From assembly GCF_017583045.1 (NCBI RefSeq), contig NZ_JAGFBF010000004.1, positions 248,001-312,000 on the forward strand: a stretch of 64,000 nucleotides of DNA, in the 5' to 3' direction. Of this stretch, positions 1 to 8,741 are shown piece by piece; within the stretch, counting starts at the first letter, position 1, and the number at the start of each line of letters is the position of its first letter. Under the pieces are notes generated by a model. That model was not told the origin of the DNA. It searched no databases and saw only the letters and a list, made by a program, of their open reading frames with translations. This DNA is from Leucobacter tardus. GTDB taxonomy: Bacteria; Actinomycetota; Actinomycetes; Actinomycetales; Microbacteriaceae. A program made the position numbers and the translations under genes.

Positions 1-570
1 CTCCCTGGCGGCCGACGACGGTTTGTGGCGTGGGATCGTGGGGTGCCGCGCACGGCGTCCGGAGCAGCGGACGACGGCGCGCGGCTGGGGGAGCGACTGC
101 GACACGCGGTCGCGCTGCGCACCGGTTCACCCGCCGCCGCGTCCGCCATCGGCGCAGCGACCGGGTTCGGGGTGCGACGCGTCCTCGTTCCGCGCATGTG
201 CAGGGGACGGGTCGCCGTCATCGGCGATGCGGCGCACGAGGTGAGTCCGATCGGCGGGCAAGGGATGAACCTCGGGATCCTCGATGCTGTGACGCTCGCT
301 CGCGCGCTCTGCGGCCCCGAGCGCAGGCTCACCGATGCGGTGGCGCATCTCGACGACGCGCTCGATCGGTGGGACCGTCGACGCCGCCGAGCCGCCGTCG
401 TGTCCGGTCGTCTGGCGGCAGCGAACACCCGTGTCGGCCGGGCGCGGGGGGAATGGGGCGATCGTGCGCGCTCCGCTGTGCTGTCAGGGACGCTGCACTC
501 GCCGGCTGAGCGGCTGCTCGCCTCCGCCTACACGATGCGGTTCGACCCTGACGGGCGACTGCGCGGCTGA
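1..570 (+). CDS. FAD-dependent monooxygenase, C-terminal part (cut by left edge)
   Basis: Open from the first base in frame 1, so this is the 3' end of a longer gene; about 189 residues are present. The core signature GDAAHEVSPIGGQGMNLG is the FAD-binding GD motif of class A aromatic hydroxylases/monooxygenases (UbiH, PHBH type), which contacts the FAD ribityl chain. The C-terminus is arginine-rich. The N-terminal Rossmann GxGxxG would lie outside the window. It converges on the UbiA-type prenyltransferase at 581. In related actinobacteria such a pair sits beside type III polyketide synthase genes, but that context is outside the window and is inference. Substrate unknown. Confidence 0.85.
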   Translation, partial: LPGGRRRFVAWDRGVPRTASGAADDGARLGERLRHAVALRTGSPAAASAIGAATGFGVRRVLVPRMCRGRVAVIGDAAHEVSPIGGQGMNLGILDAVTLARALCGPERRLTDAVAHLDDALDRWDRRRRRAAVVSGRLAAANTRVGRARGEWGDRARSAVLSGTLHSPAERLLASAYTMRFDPDGRLRG

Positions 571-580
571 CGACCCTGCA

Positions 581-1438
581 TCAGCGCGCTCCCAACCCGG
601 TGAGCGCGAGCTGCACCGCGAGCAGGATCGCTGCCGCCATGACGAGCCTGAAGGAGAGTCGCGTGCGCACCCCCACGGCAGCGTTCCGGCCGCCCCACAC
701 GCTCAGGCCGACGATCACGAGGGTGACAGCGATCGGCCACGGCGTCGGAGCGCGGGCCGCATCGATCGCGCTGCCGGTCACAACCACGACCGCGGCGATC
801 GCGACCGTGGCGAACGCGATGAGGAGCGACGTCTGTGCACCGAGACGGTGTGGGAGTCCGCGGACACCCGTGCGGGCATCGTCATCCAGGTCGGGGACCG
901 CATTCGTGAAGTGCACCGCGACCCCGAACGCGGCACCGGCGAAGGTCGCCCACGGTGGCGCGAACACCGGGTCGGTCTCGGCCAGCGTGACGAGCGAGGG
1001 GAAGAGGCCGAAGCTGACGACGAAGGGGACGACCGAGATCGGCGTGCTCTTCAGTCCGACGTTGTACCCCCACGCCGATGCGAGGAAGATCGCGTGGGCC
1101 GTCATCATCCACGCTCCGAGCGGAAATGACAGCGCGAGCGCTGAGACGAGTGAGACGACGGCCCCGATCCACGCCGACCGCACGAGCGACCCGTCGTGCA
1201 CGAGCGGTTTGTCGGTGCGGCCGCTCAGGCGATCACGGCGCACATCGATCGCGTCGTTCGAGAGGCCGACGGAGACCTGGCCGAGGAACACGGCGCAGGT
1301 GAGCAGGGCGATGCCGGCGACGGAGAGGGCGGCGGCCGCGCCGAGCAGCGCCACGAGCGCCGTGACGACCAGGGTCGGACCCGGATGCGTGGATCGCCAG
1401 AGTGCGGCGAGCGCGGCGAACGGCGTGCGTGCGGTCAT
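581..1438 (-). CDS. UbiA-family prenyltransferase
   Basis: 285-residue integral membrane protein that would transfer a prenyl group to an aromatic or other acceptor at the membrane. The first Asp-rich motif is NDAIDVRRD and the second lies around NAVPDLDDDARTG; these coordinate Mg-prenyl diphosphate in the family. About eight hydrophobic segments are visible. The ATG at 1438 is chosen because AAGGGGG precedes it at good spacing and the homology begins there; an in-frame extension upstream is arginine/proline-rich and unlikely. Convergent with the FAD monooxygenase. It may belong to a meroterpenoid or alkylresorcinol-type pathway; MenA is less likely because no men genes are nearby. Confidence 0.85.
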   Translation of the reverse strand: MTARTPFAALAALWRSTHPGPTLVVTALVALLGAAAALSVAGIALLTCAVFLGQVSVGLSNDAIDVRRDRLSGRTDKPLVHDGSLVRSAWIGAVVSLVSALALSFPLGAWMMTAHAIFLASAWGYNVGLKSTPISVVPFVVSFGLFPSLVTLAETDPVFAPPWATFAGAAFGVAVHFTNAVPDLDDDARTGVRGLPHRLGAQTSLLIAFATVAIAAVVVVTGSAIDAARAPTPWPIAVTLVIVGLSVWGGRNAAVGVRTRLSFRLVMAAAILLAVQLALTGLGAR

Positions 1439-1620
1439 CGCACCCCCTTCCGCGGTCCGGTGCTCTGCGCTCCAGGCTAGTGCAGTGCGGCGGTCGGGAA
1501 CCCGCCCGTCCCTCGGATACTGGCGGAACGGCCGCGCATATGCCGTTGTCGGCATCCCGGTAGAATGGGGTCCGAACGGAGTCGGACAGCAGCGCCCGGA
1601 GGAGGACGCGGATCGACGCA

Positions 1621-1872
1621 GTGGAGACGGTGATGGCGGTGACGGCCATCGTGTTGCTCGGATGCATTGTCGCCGGAGTCTGGCGCGCCGCCCGGGGACC
1701 ATCCACGCGTGACCGGCTGACCGCGTTCGTGCTGCTCGGCACGACCGGCGCTGCCCTCCTGATCGTGATCGCCACGCTCACCGACACGCCCGCATTCCGC
1801 GACGCGGCACTGGCCGTCGTCGGGCTCGCCGCCGTGGTCGCGCTCGTCTGGACTCAGCGGGAGCGCGAATGA
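1621..1872 (+). CDS. mrpF: Mrp-type antiporter subunit F
   Basis: 83-residue protein with three hydrophobic segments and the MrpF/PhaF signature GPSTRDRLTAF after the first segment, followed by a region matching the second and third helices of the family. First gene of an eight-gene operon in which every junction overlaps by about four bases. GTG at 1621 with an in-frame ATG at 1633; either could be used. A TAGAAT hexamer at 1561-1566 is a possible -10. MrpF is a small membrane subunit of the multi-subunit Na+(K+)/H+ antiporter. Confidence 0.88.
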   Translation: METVMAVTAIVLLGCIVAGVWRAARGPSTRDRLTAFVLLGTTGAALLIVIATLTDTPAFRDAALAVVGLAAVVALVWTQRERE

Positions 1873-2177
1873 GCGTCATCGTCATCGTGCTGCTCGTGCT
1901 CGGTACGTGCTTCGTCGTCGCCGGAACGCTCGGACTGCTGAGGTTCCCCGACCTGCCGACGCGCCTGCACGCCGTGGCCAAAGCCGACAACCTCGGGCTC
2001 GGCCTCATCGCGCTCGCGCTGATCGTGCACGTGCTCGCGACCGAGTGGGCCTGGGGAACCGCACTGAAACTCGTGCTCATCTGGCTTCTAGCGCTCATCG
2101 GCACAGCCGTGAACGGACACGTGCTTGCGCGCCGAGAACGACCGCAGGGCGGCGATCATCGCGCGGGTGATGCGTGA
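1869..2177 (+). CDS. mrpG: Mrp-type antiporter subunit G
   Basis: 102 residues with three hydrophobic stretches. The signature GLLRFPDLPTRLHAVAKADN matches the conserved MrpG/MnhG/PhaG loop (RxPDxxxRxHA). Overlaps the end of mrpF by four bases (ATGA) and the start of the next gene, implying translational coupling. Length is typical for the family. The gene order F then G at the head of the operon resembles archaeal Mbh/Mrp-like clusters rather than the bacterial A-to-G order. Confidence 0.9.
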   Translation: MSVIVIVLLVLGTCFVVAGTLGLLRFPDLPTRLHAVAKADNLGLGLIALALIVHVLATEWAWGTALKLVLIWLLALIGTAVNGHVLARRERPQGGDHRAGDA

Positions 2178-3100
2178 TGGACGTGCTCGCCGTGTTCGAC
2201 GTGATCCTGCTCGGGGTCGTGGTGGTCACTGCGGTGATCGCCGTGCTGCTGCGCCGTCGACAGGGTGCCGTCGCCGCGTTCCTGGTCTTCGGTGTGCTGC
2301 TCGCCGTGCTCTGGGCTCGTCTCGGGGCCCCGGACATCGCTGTGGCGGAGGCGGTGCTGGGCGGCGGAATCACGGGCGCGCTCTTGGTGGATGCCCTCTC
2401 GGGAAGCGCCGGGCGGCATCCGACCGGTGCGACGAGGCGATGGTGGATCGCCGGCGGCTTCGGCGTCGCCGGGGCGGTCGTCGTGGCGACCGGGTTGCTC
2501 GCGGTGACGATGCGTCTCAGTCCGCCCACCGGCGCCCTGCCCGCCGCCGTCGCATCGGCAGCACCCGCGAGCGGTGCCGAGCATCCCGTCACCGCCGTGC
2601 TCCTGAACTTCCGCAGCTTCGACACCCTGCTCGAGATCGCAGTGGTGATGATCGCCGCGTTCGCCGCCACCGCGGTGAGTGACGGTGCCTGGGCCAGACG
2701 GCTCGAGGCGCACGCCGATCTGGGACGGATCGGCACGCTGCTGGTGCCGGCGGTGCTGCTCCTGGCGGGGTGGTTCCTCGTCGCGGGCACCACGCGCCCG
2801 GGCGGTGCGTTTCAATCGGGAGCGATGGTGTCGGCCGGACTGCTCATCGCGTACCTCACGGGAGCGCGCGGCGCCTCGACGCGCGGAATCGCCGGCGAGT
2901 GGTTCGTCGCGCTCGGTACGTTGAGCTTCATCGCACTGGCGGGGGCGACAGCGGTGTGGGGCGACGGCTGGCTCGTGCTGCCCGAAGCCGGCGCATCGGC
3001 CATCATTCTGGCGATCGAGGCGGTGCTCGCGATCAGCATCGGCGTCGGACTCGCCCGCATCTTCGTCGCGAACCGGCGTGCCGAACGGGAGGTCCGATGA
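2174..3100 (+). CDS. Fused MrpA C-terminal (MbhD/MbhE-like) and MrpB subunit
   Basis: 308 residues. Residues about 1-75 match the DUF4040/MbhD domain (LWARLGAPDIAVAEAVLGGG), about 138-167 match the MbhE-like segment with NFRSFDTLLEIAVV, and about 185-300 match MnhB/MrpB with PGGAFQSGAMVSAGLLIAYL. In classical Mrp systems the first two parts form the C-terminal tail of the large MrpA and MrpB is separate or fused to that tail; here the antiporter-like body of MrpA is absent from this protein. GTG at 2174 overlaps the previous stop as GTGA; ATG at 2177 is an alternative. Confidence 0.85.
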   Translation: MMDVLAVFDVILLGVVVVTAVIAVLLRRRQGAVAAFLVFGVLLAVLWARLGAPDIAVAEAVLGGGITGALLVDALSGSAGRHPTGATRRWWIAGGFGVAGAVVVATGLLAVTMRLSPPTGALPAAVASAAPASGAEHPVTAVLLNFRSFDTLLEIAVVMIAAFAATAVSDGAWARRLEAHADLGRIGTLLVPAVLLLAGWFLVAGTTRPGGAFQSGAMVSAGLLIAYLTGARGASTRGIAGEWFVALGTLSFIALAGATAVWGDGWLVLPEAGASAIILAIEAVLAISIGVGLARIFVANRRAEREVR

Positions 3101-3432
3101 CGCTCGCAGCGCTCGCCCTCGTCGCCGGACCCCTGGTCTTCGCGACCGGGCTCGTCGCCCACCTGCTCGTGCGGGATCTCATACGCCGCATCATCGCGCT
3201 GAACGTCGCCTCGGGAGGCGTGATGATGATGTTCCTCGCGATCGCAGCGCGCACCTCGGACCCGGATCCGGTGCCCCAGGCGCTCGTGCTGACCGGAATC
3301 GTCATCATGGCGGCGACGAGCGGTGTCGCACTCGCGTTCGCGCGACGCGTGGACGCGGAGAGCGACGAGCTCGATGCACCCGATGCCGCCGAACTGTCCG
3401 ACGAGCGCGACGTACCAGGGGGTGCACCATGA
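3097..3432 (+). CDS. mrpC: Mrp-type antiporter subunit C (NuoK-like)
   Basis: 111 residues, three transmembrane segments, homologous to NuoK. The hallmark DPVPQALVLTGIVI is present. The last 30 residues are hydrophilic and acidic (ESDELDAPDAAELSDERD), longer than in many MrpC proteins. ATG at 3097 overlaps the preceding stop (ATGA) and its own stop overlaps the start of the next gene. Confidence 0.9.
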   Translation: MTLAALALVAGPLVFATGLVAHLLVRDLIRRIIALNVASGGVMMMFLAIAARTSDPDPVPQALVLTGIVIMAATSGVALAFARRVDAESDELDAPDAAELSDERDVPGGAP

Positions 3433-4904
3433 TCGCCGCGAGCATCCTTCCCGCACTCGTGCTCGTGCCGCTCGCGGGCGCCGGTGTCGTCGCCCTCGTC
3501 CCTCCGTCGCGTCGTCGCTGGGTCGGCTGGGCGTGCGCAGCGGTGACCGCCGCGACGGCGATCGCCCTCGCGTTCGCGCTCGCCGTCGCAGACGGCGCGG
3601 GGTCGGAGATCGCGCTGGGCGGCTGGGAGGCTCCGCTCGGCATCACGCTGCGGGCCGATGGCGTCAGCCTGGTCTTCCTGCTGCTCACCGCGGTCATCGG
3701 GTTCGCCGTCTCGACCGTTGCCCTCGCCAGTGATGCGATGAGCGGCGGGCCCCGCTTCTGGCCGCTCTGGCTCGGGCTCTGGTCGGGCCTCAACGGTGTG
3801 TTCGTCTCGGGCGACCTCTTCAACATGTTCGTCATGCTCGAACTGGTGACGCTCGCGGCCGTGGCGCTCGTCGGACTCGGCGGCCGAGGCTCGGCGGGCG
3901 CCGCACTGCGGTACCTCTTCGTCGGCGTGGTCGGATCCCTGCTGTTTCTGCTCGCCGTCGCCCTCGTCTACGCCGAGACGGGCGTGCTCGACCTGCTGCT
4001 CGCGACGGAGACCATGTCGAGTGGCATGGTGCTGATCGCGGTCCTCGCACTGACGCTCATCGGCATGGGCGCGAAGATGGCGCTGTTCCCGCTGCACTCG
4101 TGGCTCCCGGTCGCGCACCCGGCGGCGCCGGCCGCGGTCAGTGCCGCGCTCTCTGCACTCGTCGTCAAAGCCGCCGTGTTCGTGCTGTGGCGTGTGTGGT
4201 TCGCGCTGAAAGACGACAGCGCGGCGGTGGTCGTGCTCGGTGCGGCGGCCGCTGTCGCCGGAGCCGTCGCCGTCATCTGGGGCAGCGTGATGGCGCTCCG
4301 CGCCAGGCGGCTCAAGCGCATCATCGCCTACTCGACGGTCGCCCAAGTCGGGTACTTCGCGATGGTGCTCGACCTCGCCTCCGATGGCACCGGTCTCGGT
4401 GACGGATCCGGGCAAGGCTGGGCTGGAGGCGTCACCCTCGTGCTCGCCCACGGTCTCGCCAAGGCTGCGATGTTCCTCGCAGCCGGAAATCTGGCGATCG
4501 CCTACGGCTCCGATCGTCTCTCAGATCTTCGTGGAGCGGTGTCGCGCATGCCGGGAACGGTGGCCGCGCTGGCCGTCGCCGGCGTCAGTCTGGCCGCCCT
4601 GCCTCCCACCTTCGGATTCGTGGCGAAATGGCAGCTGCTCGTCTCCGCCATCGACCGCGGCGCATGGTGGTGGGCCGCGGTGCTCGCCGTGGGAGGTCTG
4701 CTCGCGTTCGGGTACACCGCGGCGATGATCCGCGCGACATTCAACGCCCGGGGAGAGGAAGCGCCTGCACCGCAGCAACGCACTCCCGTCACGTTGACGG
4801 TGGTGCCGCTGACGCTCGCGATCGCCTCGGTGGTGCTCGGCATCTTCTCGAGCGGCCTGATCGGTCTGATCGGCCAGTACTCGATGATCGGGGGTGGCGC
4901 ATGA
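3429..4904 (+). CDS. mrpD: Mrp-type antiporter subunit D (NuoM/N-like), first copy
   Basis: 491 residues of mostly membrane helices. Conserved proton-pathway residues are visible: the helix 5 glutamate in NMFVMLELVTLAAVALV and lysines in KMALFPLHSWLPVAHPAAP and ALSALVVKAAVFVLWR. These match the Glu and Lys essential in MrpD/NuoM. Starts at ATG 3429 overlapping the mrpC stop. First of three consecutive antiporter-like subunits and the one closest to canonical MrpD by neighbourhood (after MrpC). Confidence 0.88.
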   Translation: MIAASILPALVLVPLAGAGVVALVPPSRRRWVGWACAAVTAATAIALAFALAVADGAGSEIALGGWEAPLGITLRADGVSLVFLLLTAVIGFAVSTVALASDAMSGGPRFWPLWLGLWSGLNGVFVSGDLFNMFVMLELVTLAAVALVGLGGRGSAGAALRYLFVGVVGSLLFLLAVALVYAETGVLDLLLATETMSSGMVLIAVLALTLIGMGAKMALFPLHSWLPVAHPAAPAAVSAALSALVVKAAVFVLWRVWFALKDDSAAVVVLGAAAAVAGAVAVIWGSVMALRARRLKRIIAYSTVAQVGYFAMVLDLASDGTGLGDGSGQGWAGGVTLVLAHGLAKAAMFLAAGNLAIAYGSDRLSDLRGAVSRMPGTVAALAVAGVSLAALPPTFGFVAKWQLLVSAIDRGAWWWAAVLAVGGLLAFGYTAAMIRATFNARGEEAPAPQQRTPVTLTVVPLTLAIASVVLGIFSSGLIGLIGQYSMIGGGA

Positions 4905-6424
4905 ATCCCGACGCCACGGTCGACTACAGCGTCATCCCTCTGCTGATGCTGCTGACCTCTCTGCTGCCCGGTGCGATCGTGTTCTTCCTGCGCGAGGACC
5001 GCAAGCGACTCCGCACCGCACTGAACCTGTTCGGCGCGCTGTCGAAGGTCGGGTTCGTCGTCGTACTGATTCCACCGGTCGTGGCGGGGGAGAAGCTCAG
5101 GGCGTCGATGGAGTGGGCACCGGGTATCGACATCGTGCTCACCACCGACGCGTTCTCGCTCTTCTTCGTCGGGCTGTCGGCAGTGCTGTGGCTGGTGACG
5201 ACGATCTACGCCATGGGATATCTCGGCGGATCCCCGAACCAGTCGCGCTTCTTCGGCTTCTTCAGTCTGTGCGTGACGGCGACCACGGGAATCGCGCTCG
5301 CGGGCAACCTGCTGACGTTCCTGCTGTTCTTCGAACTGCTCACGCTCGTCACGTACCCGCTCGTCGCCCACCGCGGCACGCGTGAAGCGCTCGACGGCGC
5401 GCGCACCTACCTCGTCTACACGCTCGGAGGCGGGGCGCTCGTGCTCATCGGCGTGGTGTGGCTCACCGTGCTCACCGGTCCGGTCGAGTTCGTGTCCGGC
5501 GGTGCTCCCGAGGTCGCGGCGGCGATCGATGACCATCCCGTCGCGATGACGGTGATCGGTGGGCTGCTTCTCGCGGGCATGGGAGTGAAGGCGGCGATCT
5601 TCCCGCTGCACGGGTGGCTTCCGGTCGCGATGGTCGCGCCGGCGCCGGTGAGCGCCTTGCTGCACGCGGTCGCCGTGGTGAAAGCTGGGGCATTCGGGAT
5701 CGTACGGGTGATCCACGACCTTTTCGGCCTCGCCGCAGCCGAACGTCTCGGACTGCTGTCGGTGCTCGCAGCGTTCGCCGGATTCACGATCGTGTACGGA
5801 TCGGTGCGGGCGCTGATGCAGGACGACCTGAAGCGACGCCTCGCGTACTCCACCGTCTCGCAGCTGTCCTATGTGGCGCTCGGCGCCGCGCTGATCGCGC
5901 CGCTCGCCACCTCGGGGGCGCTCGTCCACATCGTCCACCAGGGGCTGATGAAGATCACGCTCTTCTTCTGCGCCGGGCTCTTCGCCGAGGTGATCGGGGT
6001 GTCGAAGGTGAGCGGACTGCGCGGCGTCGGGCGGCGCATGCCCCTCACTTCGCTGGCCTTCACCATCGGCGCGTTCGGCATGATCGGTCTGCCTCCGCTC
6101 GCCGGATTCGTCTCGAAGTGGCCCCTCGCCCTCGGCGGACTGCAGGCGGGAGAACCTTGGGTCGTCGGAGTGCTGGTGGTGAGCACGCTGCTCAACGCCG
6201 CCTACTTCTTGCCCGTGGTCTACGCGCTCTGGTTCACCGACCCCGATCCCGAAGCCGACTGGTCAGGGCGTCGCTCGGGCACCCTCCGCTTCGAAGCCCC
6301 GCACGCCCTGCTCTGGCCGGCGATCATCACCGCCGGCCTGTCCATCGTGGTGGGCGTGGCCGCGGGCTGGGGCTACTCGCCCTGGAGTCTGGCCGAGTTC
6401 ATCGCCGAGGGGAGCTACCGATGA
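4901..6424 (+). CDS. Proton-conducting antiporter-like subunit (NuoL/M family), second copy
   Basis: 507 residues. Helix 5 glutamate retained in TFLLFFELLTLVTYPLV; lysines retained in KAAIFPLHGWLPVAMVAPAP and HAVAVVKAGAFGIVRV. Typical for MrpA-body/MrpD or Mbx/Mbh H-type subunits. Overlaps neighbours by four bases on both sides. It may functionally replace the N-terminal antiporter part of MrpA, which is otherwise missing from this operon (inference). Confidence 0.85.
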   Translation: MNPDATVDYSVIPLLMLLTSLLPGAIVFFLREDRKRLRTALNLFGALSKVGFVVVLIPPVVAGEKLRASMEWAPGIDIVLTTDAFSLFFVGLSAVLWLVTTIYAMGYLGGSPNQSRFFGFFSLCVTATTGIALAGNLLTFLLFFELLTLVTYPLVAHRGTREALDGARTYLVYTLGGGALVLIGVVWLTVLTGPVEFVSGGAPEVAAAIDDHPVAMTVIGGLLLAGMGVKAAIFPLHGWLPVAMVAPAPVSALLHAVAVVKAGAFGIVRVIHDLFGLAAAERLGLLSVLAAFAGFTIVYGSVRALMQDDLKRRLAYSTVSQLSYVALGAALIAPLATSGALVHIVHQGLMKITLFFCAGLFAEVIGVSKVSGLRGVGRRMPLTSLAFTIGAFGMIGLPPLAGFVSKWPLALGGLQAGEPWVVGVLVVSTLLNAAYFLPVVYALWFTDPDPEADWSGRRSGTLRFEAPHALLWPAIITAGLSIVVGVAAGWGYSPWSLAEFIAEGSYR

Positions 6425-8241
6425 TGACCGGCGCTATCGAACTCCCCGAGTCGCTCGCCAACGCCTTCTGGGTGCTCGCGTTTGGGGCTCCACTGCTCGT
6501 CGCGACGATGCTGGCGGTGACCGGAGCGGGGACGTCTGACGCGGTGCGCGCGATGAGGGATCGCGTGACGCGCTGGGCGTGGGCCGCGGCGGTGCCCGCG
6601 GGTGCGCTGGTGCTCCTGGGCGACGCCGGTGAGCGCGCCATCCCCTGGATGCTCTTCGGCACCACGGTGCAGCTCGACGAGATCGGACGACCCCTCGCGG
6701 GCCTCGCGGCACTCGTCTACGGTCTCGCGCTGGCCTTCGTGCCGCGCGGTCCTGATGGCAGACCGGCGCTGCTCGCCGCGCTCATGCTCGTCTGCTACGC
6801 CGCGAACCTCGGAGTGTTTCTCGCGGCCGATACCGTCACGTTCTACCTCTGCTTCACCGCCATGAGCTTCACCGGGGCCGCCCTGGTGATCCACAGCCGA
6901 TCCGCATCGGCGCTGCGCGCCGGTCGCATCTACCTCGTCATGACCGTGCTCGGTGAAGGTGCCGTGCTCGCGGCAGTGCTGCTCACGGTGCGCGCGGGCG
7001 GCGTCATGCTCGTCGACGCCGGAGCCGCGGTGTCCGCCGCTCCGGAACGCGACCTCATCATCGGACTCCTGATCGCGGGTTTCGGGGTCAAGGCCGGAAC
7101 CGTGCCGCTGCACGTGTGGTTGCCGCTCGCGCATCCGGCCGCTCCCACGCCGGCGAGCGCGGTCCTGTCCGGGGTCATGCTGAAGGCCGGGCTGGTCGGT
7201 TGGATCCGATTCCTGCCGCTCGGCGAGGAGACCGCGGAACCGCTGTGGGGTGCCGTGCTGCTCGCCCTTGCACTCATCGGAGGCTTCGCTGCGGTGCCCG
7301 TCGGCGTGTTGCAGGACGACCCGAAAGTCATCCTCGCCTACAGCAGTATCAGTCAGATGGGGGCACTGGCCGCGCTCGTCGGCGTCGCGCTGCTCGTCCC
7401 GCAATTGGCCGACGTCTGCATCGCGGCCGCGGTCGTCTACGCGGTGCATCACGGATGCGCGAAGGCGGCGCTCTTCCTCGGTGTGCAGCTCTGGGACGTG
7501 GAACGGTGGCCGCGCTGGTTCGTCTCGGCCGTGCTCGCCGTCGCGGCGCTGTCGCTCATCGGGGCGCCGCTCACCAGCGGCTACGTCGCGAAGTACGGTG
7601 CGAAGGAGGCCGCGGGAGATGCGGGCATCCCCTGGGCGGGCGGACTCCCCGTCGCTGATGTGCTGCCCTGGATCGGAGTGGGATCCACACTGCTCATCGC
7701 CCGATTCGCCTGGGTGATCTGGCGCCGTGAGCGCCCACGGCACCGGACTCCGATCCTGCGCGGGGTCGTGTGGGCCGCGCTCGGGGTGGCGGCCGTCTGG
7801 CCGGTGTCGCGTCTCGCCGGGGCGTTCGCGCCCACGCAGTCGGTGCCGAAGTGGTTCAGTGCGACGACGTGGTGGGATCAGAGCTGGCCGCTCCTCCTCG
7901 GTCTCGCTGCGGCGCTGCTCGTCGGGCGACTCGCGGCGACCGTCCCCGGCCGGCGCAGCCGTCTGCTGCACCCGCGCGGCGACATCGTGCCGCCCGGCGA
8001 CGTCGTCGCCATCGAAGAGCAGTGGGTGCGCGCGGCCGGGGCCTGGTCGCGGTCCGGAATGCGAGCCCTCGATCGGGGCGGTCGCGCGGTACGTGCCCAG
8101 CTGCAGCGCGTGCCGACCCCTGCTCCGACCGTGGAGCGCGCGCAGCTGCGCATCGGCACATGGGCCGGTTCCGGGGCGGCGCTGCTCATGATCCTTGTCG
8201 CCGTCATCGTCTGGCTCGGTCTATCTGGAGGGCACGCATGA
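6421..8241 (+). CDS. Antiporter-like subunit (NuoL/M family), third copy, lacking helix 5 Glu
   Basis: 606 residues with an extended C-terminus ending in a final hydrophobic helix, as in NuoL/MrpA-type subunits. The loop and lysines KAGTVPLHVWLPLAHPAAPT and SGVMLKAGLVGWIRF are conserved. The position where the two other copies carry the catalytic glutamate reads VTFYLCFTAMSFTGAALV (about residues 139-156), with no acidic residue, suggesting altered or structural function. Residues about 480-606 contain a hydrophilic stretch before the last helix. Four-base overlaps with both neighbours. Confidence 0.85.
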   Translation: MMTGAIELPESLANAFWVLAFGAPLLVATMLAVTGAGTSDAVRAMRDRVTRWAWAAAVPAGALVLLGDAGERAIPWMLFGTTVQLDEIGRPLAGLAALVYGLALAFVPRGPDGRPALLAALMLVCYAANLGVFLAADTVTFYLCFTAMSFTGAALVIHSRSASALRAGRIYLVMTVLGEGAVLAAVLLTVRAGGVMLVDAGAAVSAAPERDLIIGLLIAGFGVKAGTVPLHVWLPLAHPAAPTPASAVLSGVMLKAGLVGWIRFLPLGEETAEPLWGAVLLALALIGGFAAVPVGVLQDDPKVILAYSSISQMGALAALVGVALLVPQLADVCIAAAVVYAVHHGCAKAALFLGVQLWDVERWPRWFVSAVLAVAALSLIGAPLTSGYVAKYGAKEAAGDAGIPWAGGLPVADVLPWIGVGSTLLIARFAWVIWRRERPRHRTPILRGVVWAALGVAAVWPVSRLAGAFAPTQSVPKWFSATTWWDQSWPLLLGLAAALLVGRLAATVPGRRSRLLHPRGDIVPPGDVVAIEEQWVRAAGAWSRSGMRALDRGGRAVRAQLQRVPTPAPTVERAQLRIGTWAGSGAALLMILVAVIVWLGLSGGHA

Positions 8242-8741
8242 TGGTCTCGGTACTGCTGCGCGCACTGCTCGCGTCGATCGTCTGGATCGCGCTCATCGAG
8301 GGCGACGCGACGATGGTCGTGTACGGCGCCGGCGTGGTCCCCGCGGTGGTGGTCGCCAGCTACGCGCTCACGGGGCGTCCGGGTCGGTGGTCGGGATCGC
8401 CGATCCGACGCGCACGCGCGCTCATCGGCCTCGTCGGATGGATTCTCTGGCGTTCGGTCATGGGCGGAACCGATGTCGCGCTGCGCGCGCTGCGCCTGCC
8501 GCGCCCCAGAATCGACCCGTACTGGACGACCTACCGCGTCGGCATCGAGTCTGATCGCGGCAGGACCGTCGTCACCCTGCTCATGAACCTCATCCCCGGC
8601 ACCCTGTCGGCATCACGAACGTGCGCCGAAGTCGAGGTGCACGTGATCGGCTCCGACCTCGAGGTCACGGAGGCGCTGAGCGCGCTCGAGGCGCGAGTCG
8701 CCCGGGTTATGGGCGAGGATCCGCCGGCGCTTCGCGAATGA
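8238..8741 (+). CDS. mrpE: Mrp-type antiporter subunit E
   Basis: 167 residues: hydrophobic N-terminal half and a cytosolic domain. MrpE/MnhE signatures include DPYWTTYRVGIESDRGRT and TLLMNLIPGTLSASR followed by VHVIG. Last gene of the operon; its 3' end overlaps the 3' end of the convergent orn gene by 35 bases, with no room for a conventional terminator between them. Confidence 0.9.
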   Translation: MMVSVLLRALLASIVWIALIEGDATMVVYGAGVVPAVVVASYALTGRPGRWSGSPIRRARALIGLVGWILWRSVMGGTDVALRALRLPRPRIDPYWTTYRVGIESDRGRTVVTLLMNLIPGTLSASRTCAEVEVHVIGSDLEVTEALSALEARVARVMGEDPPALRE

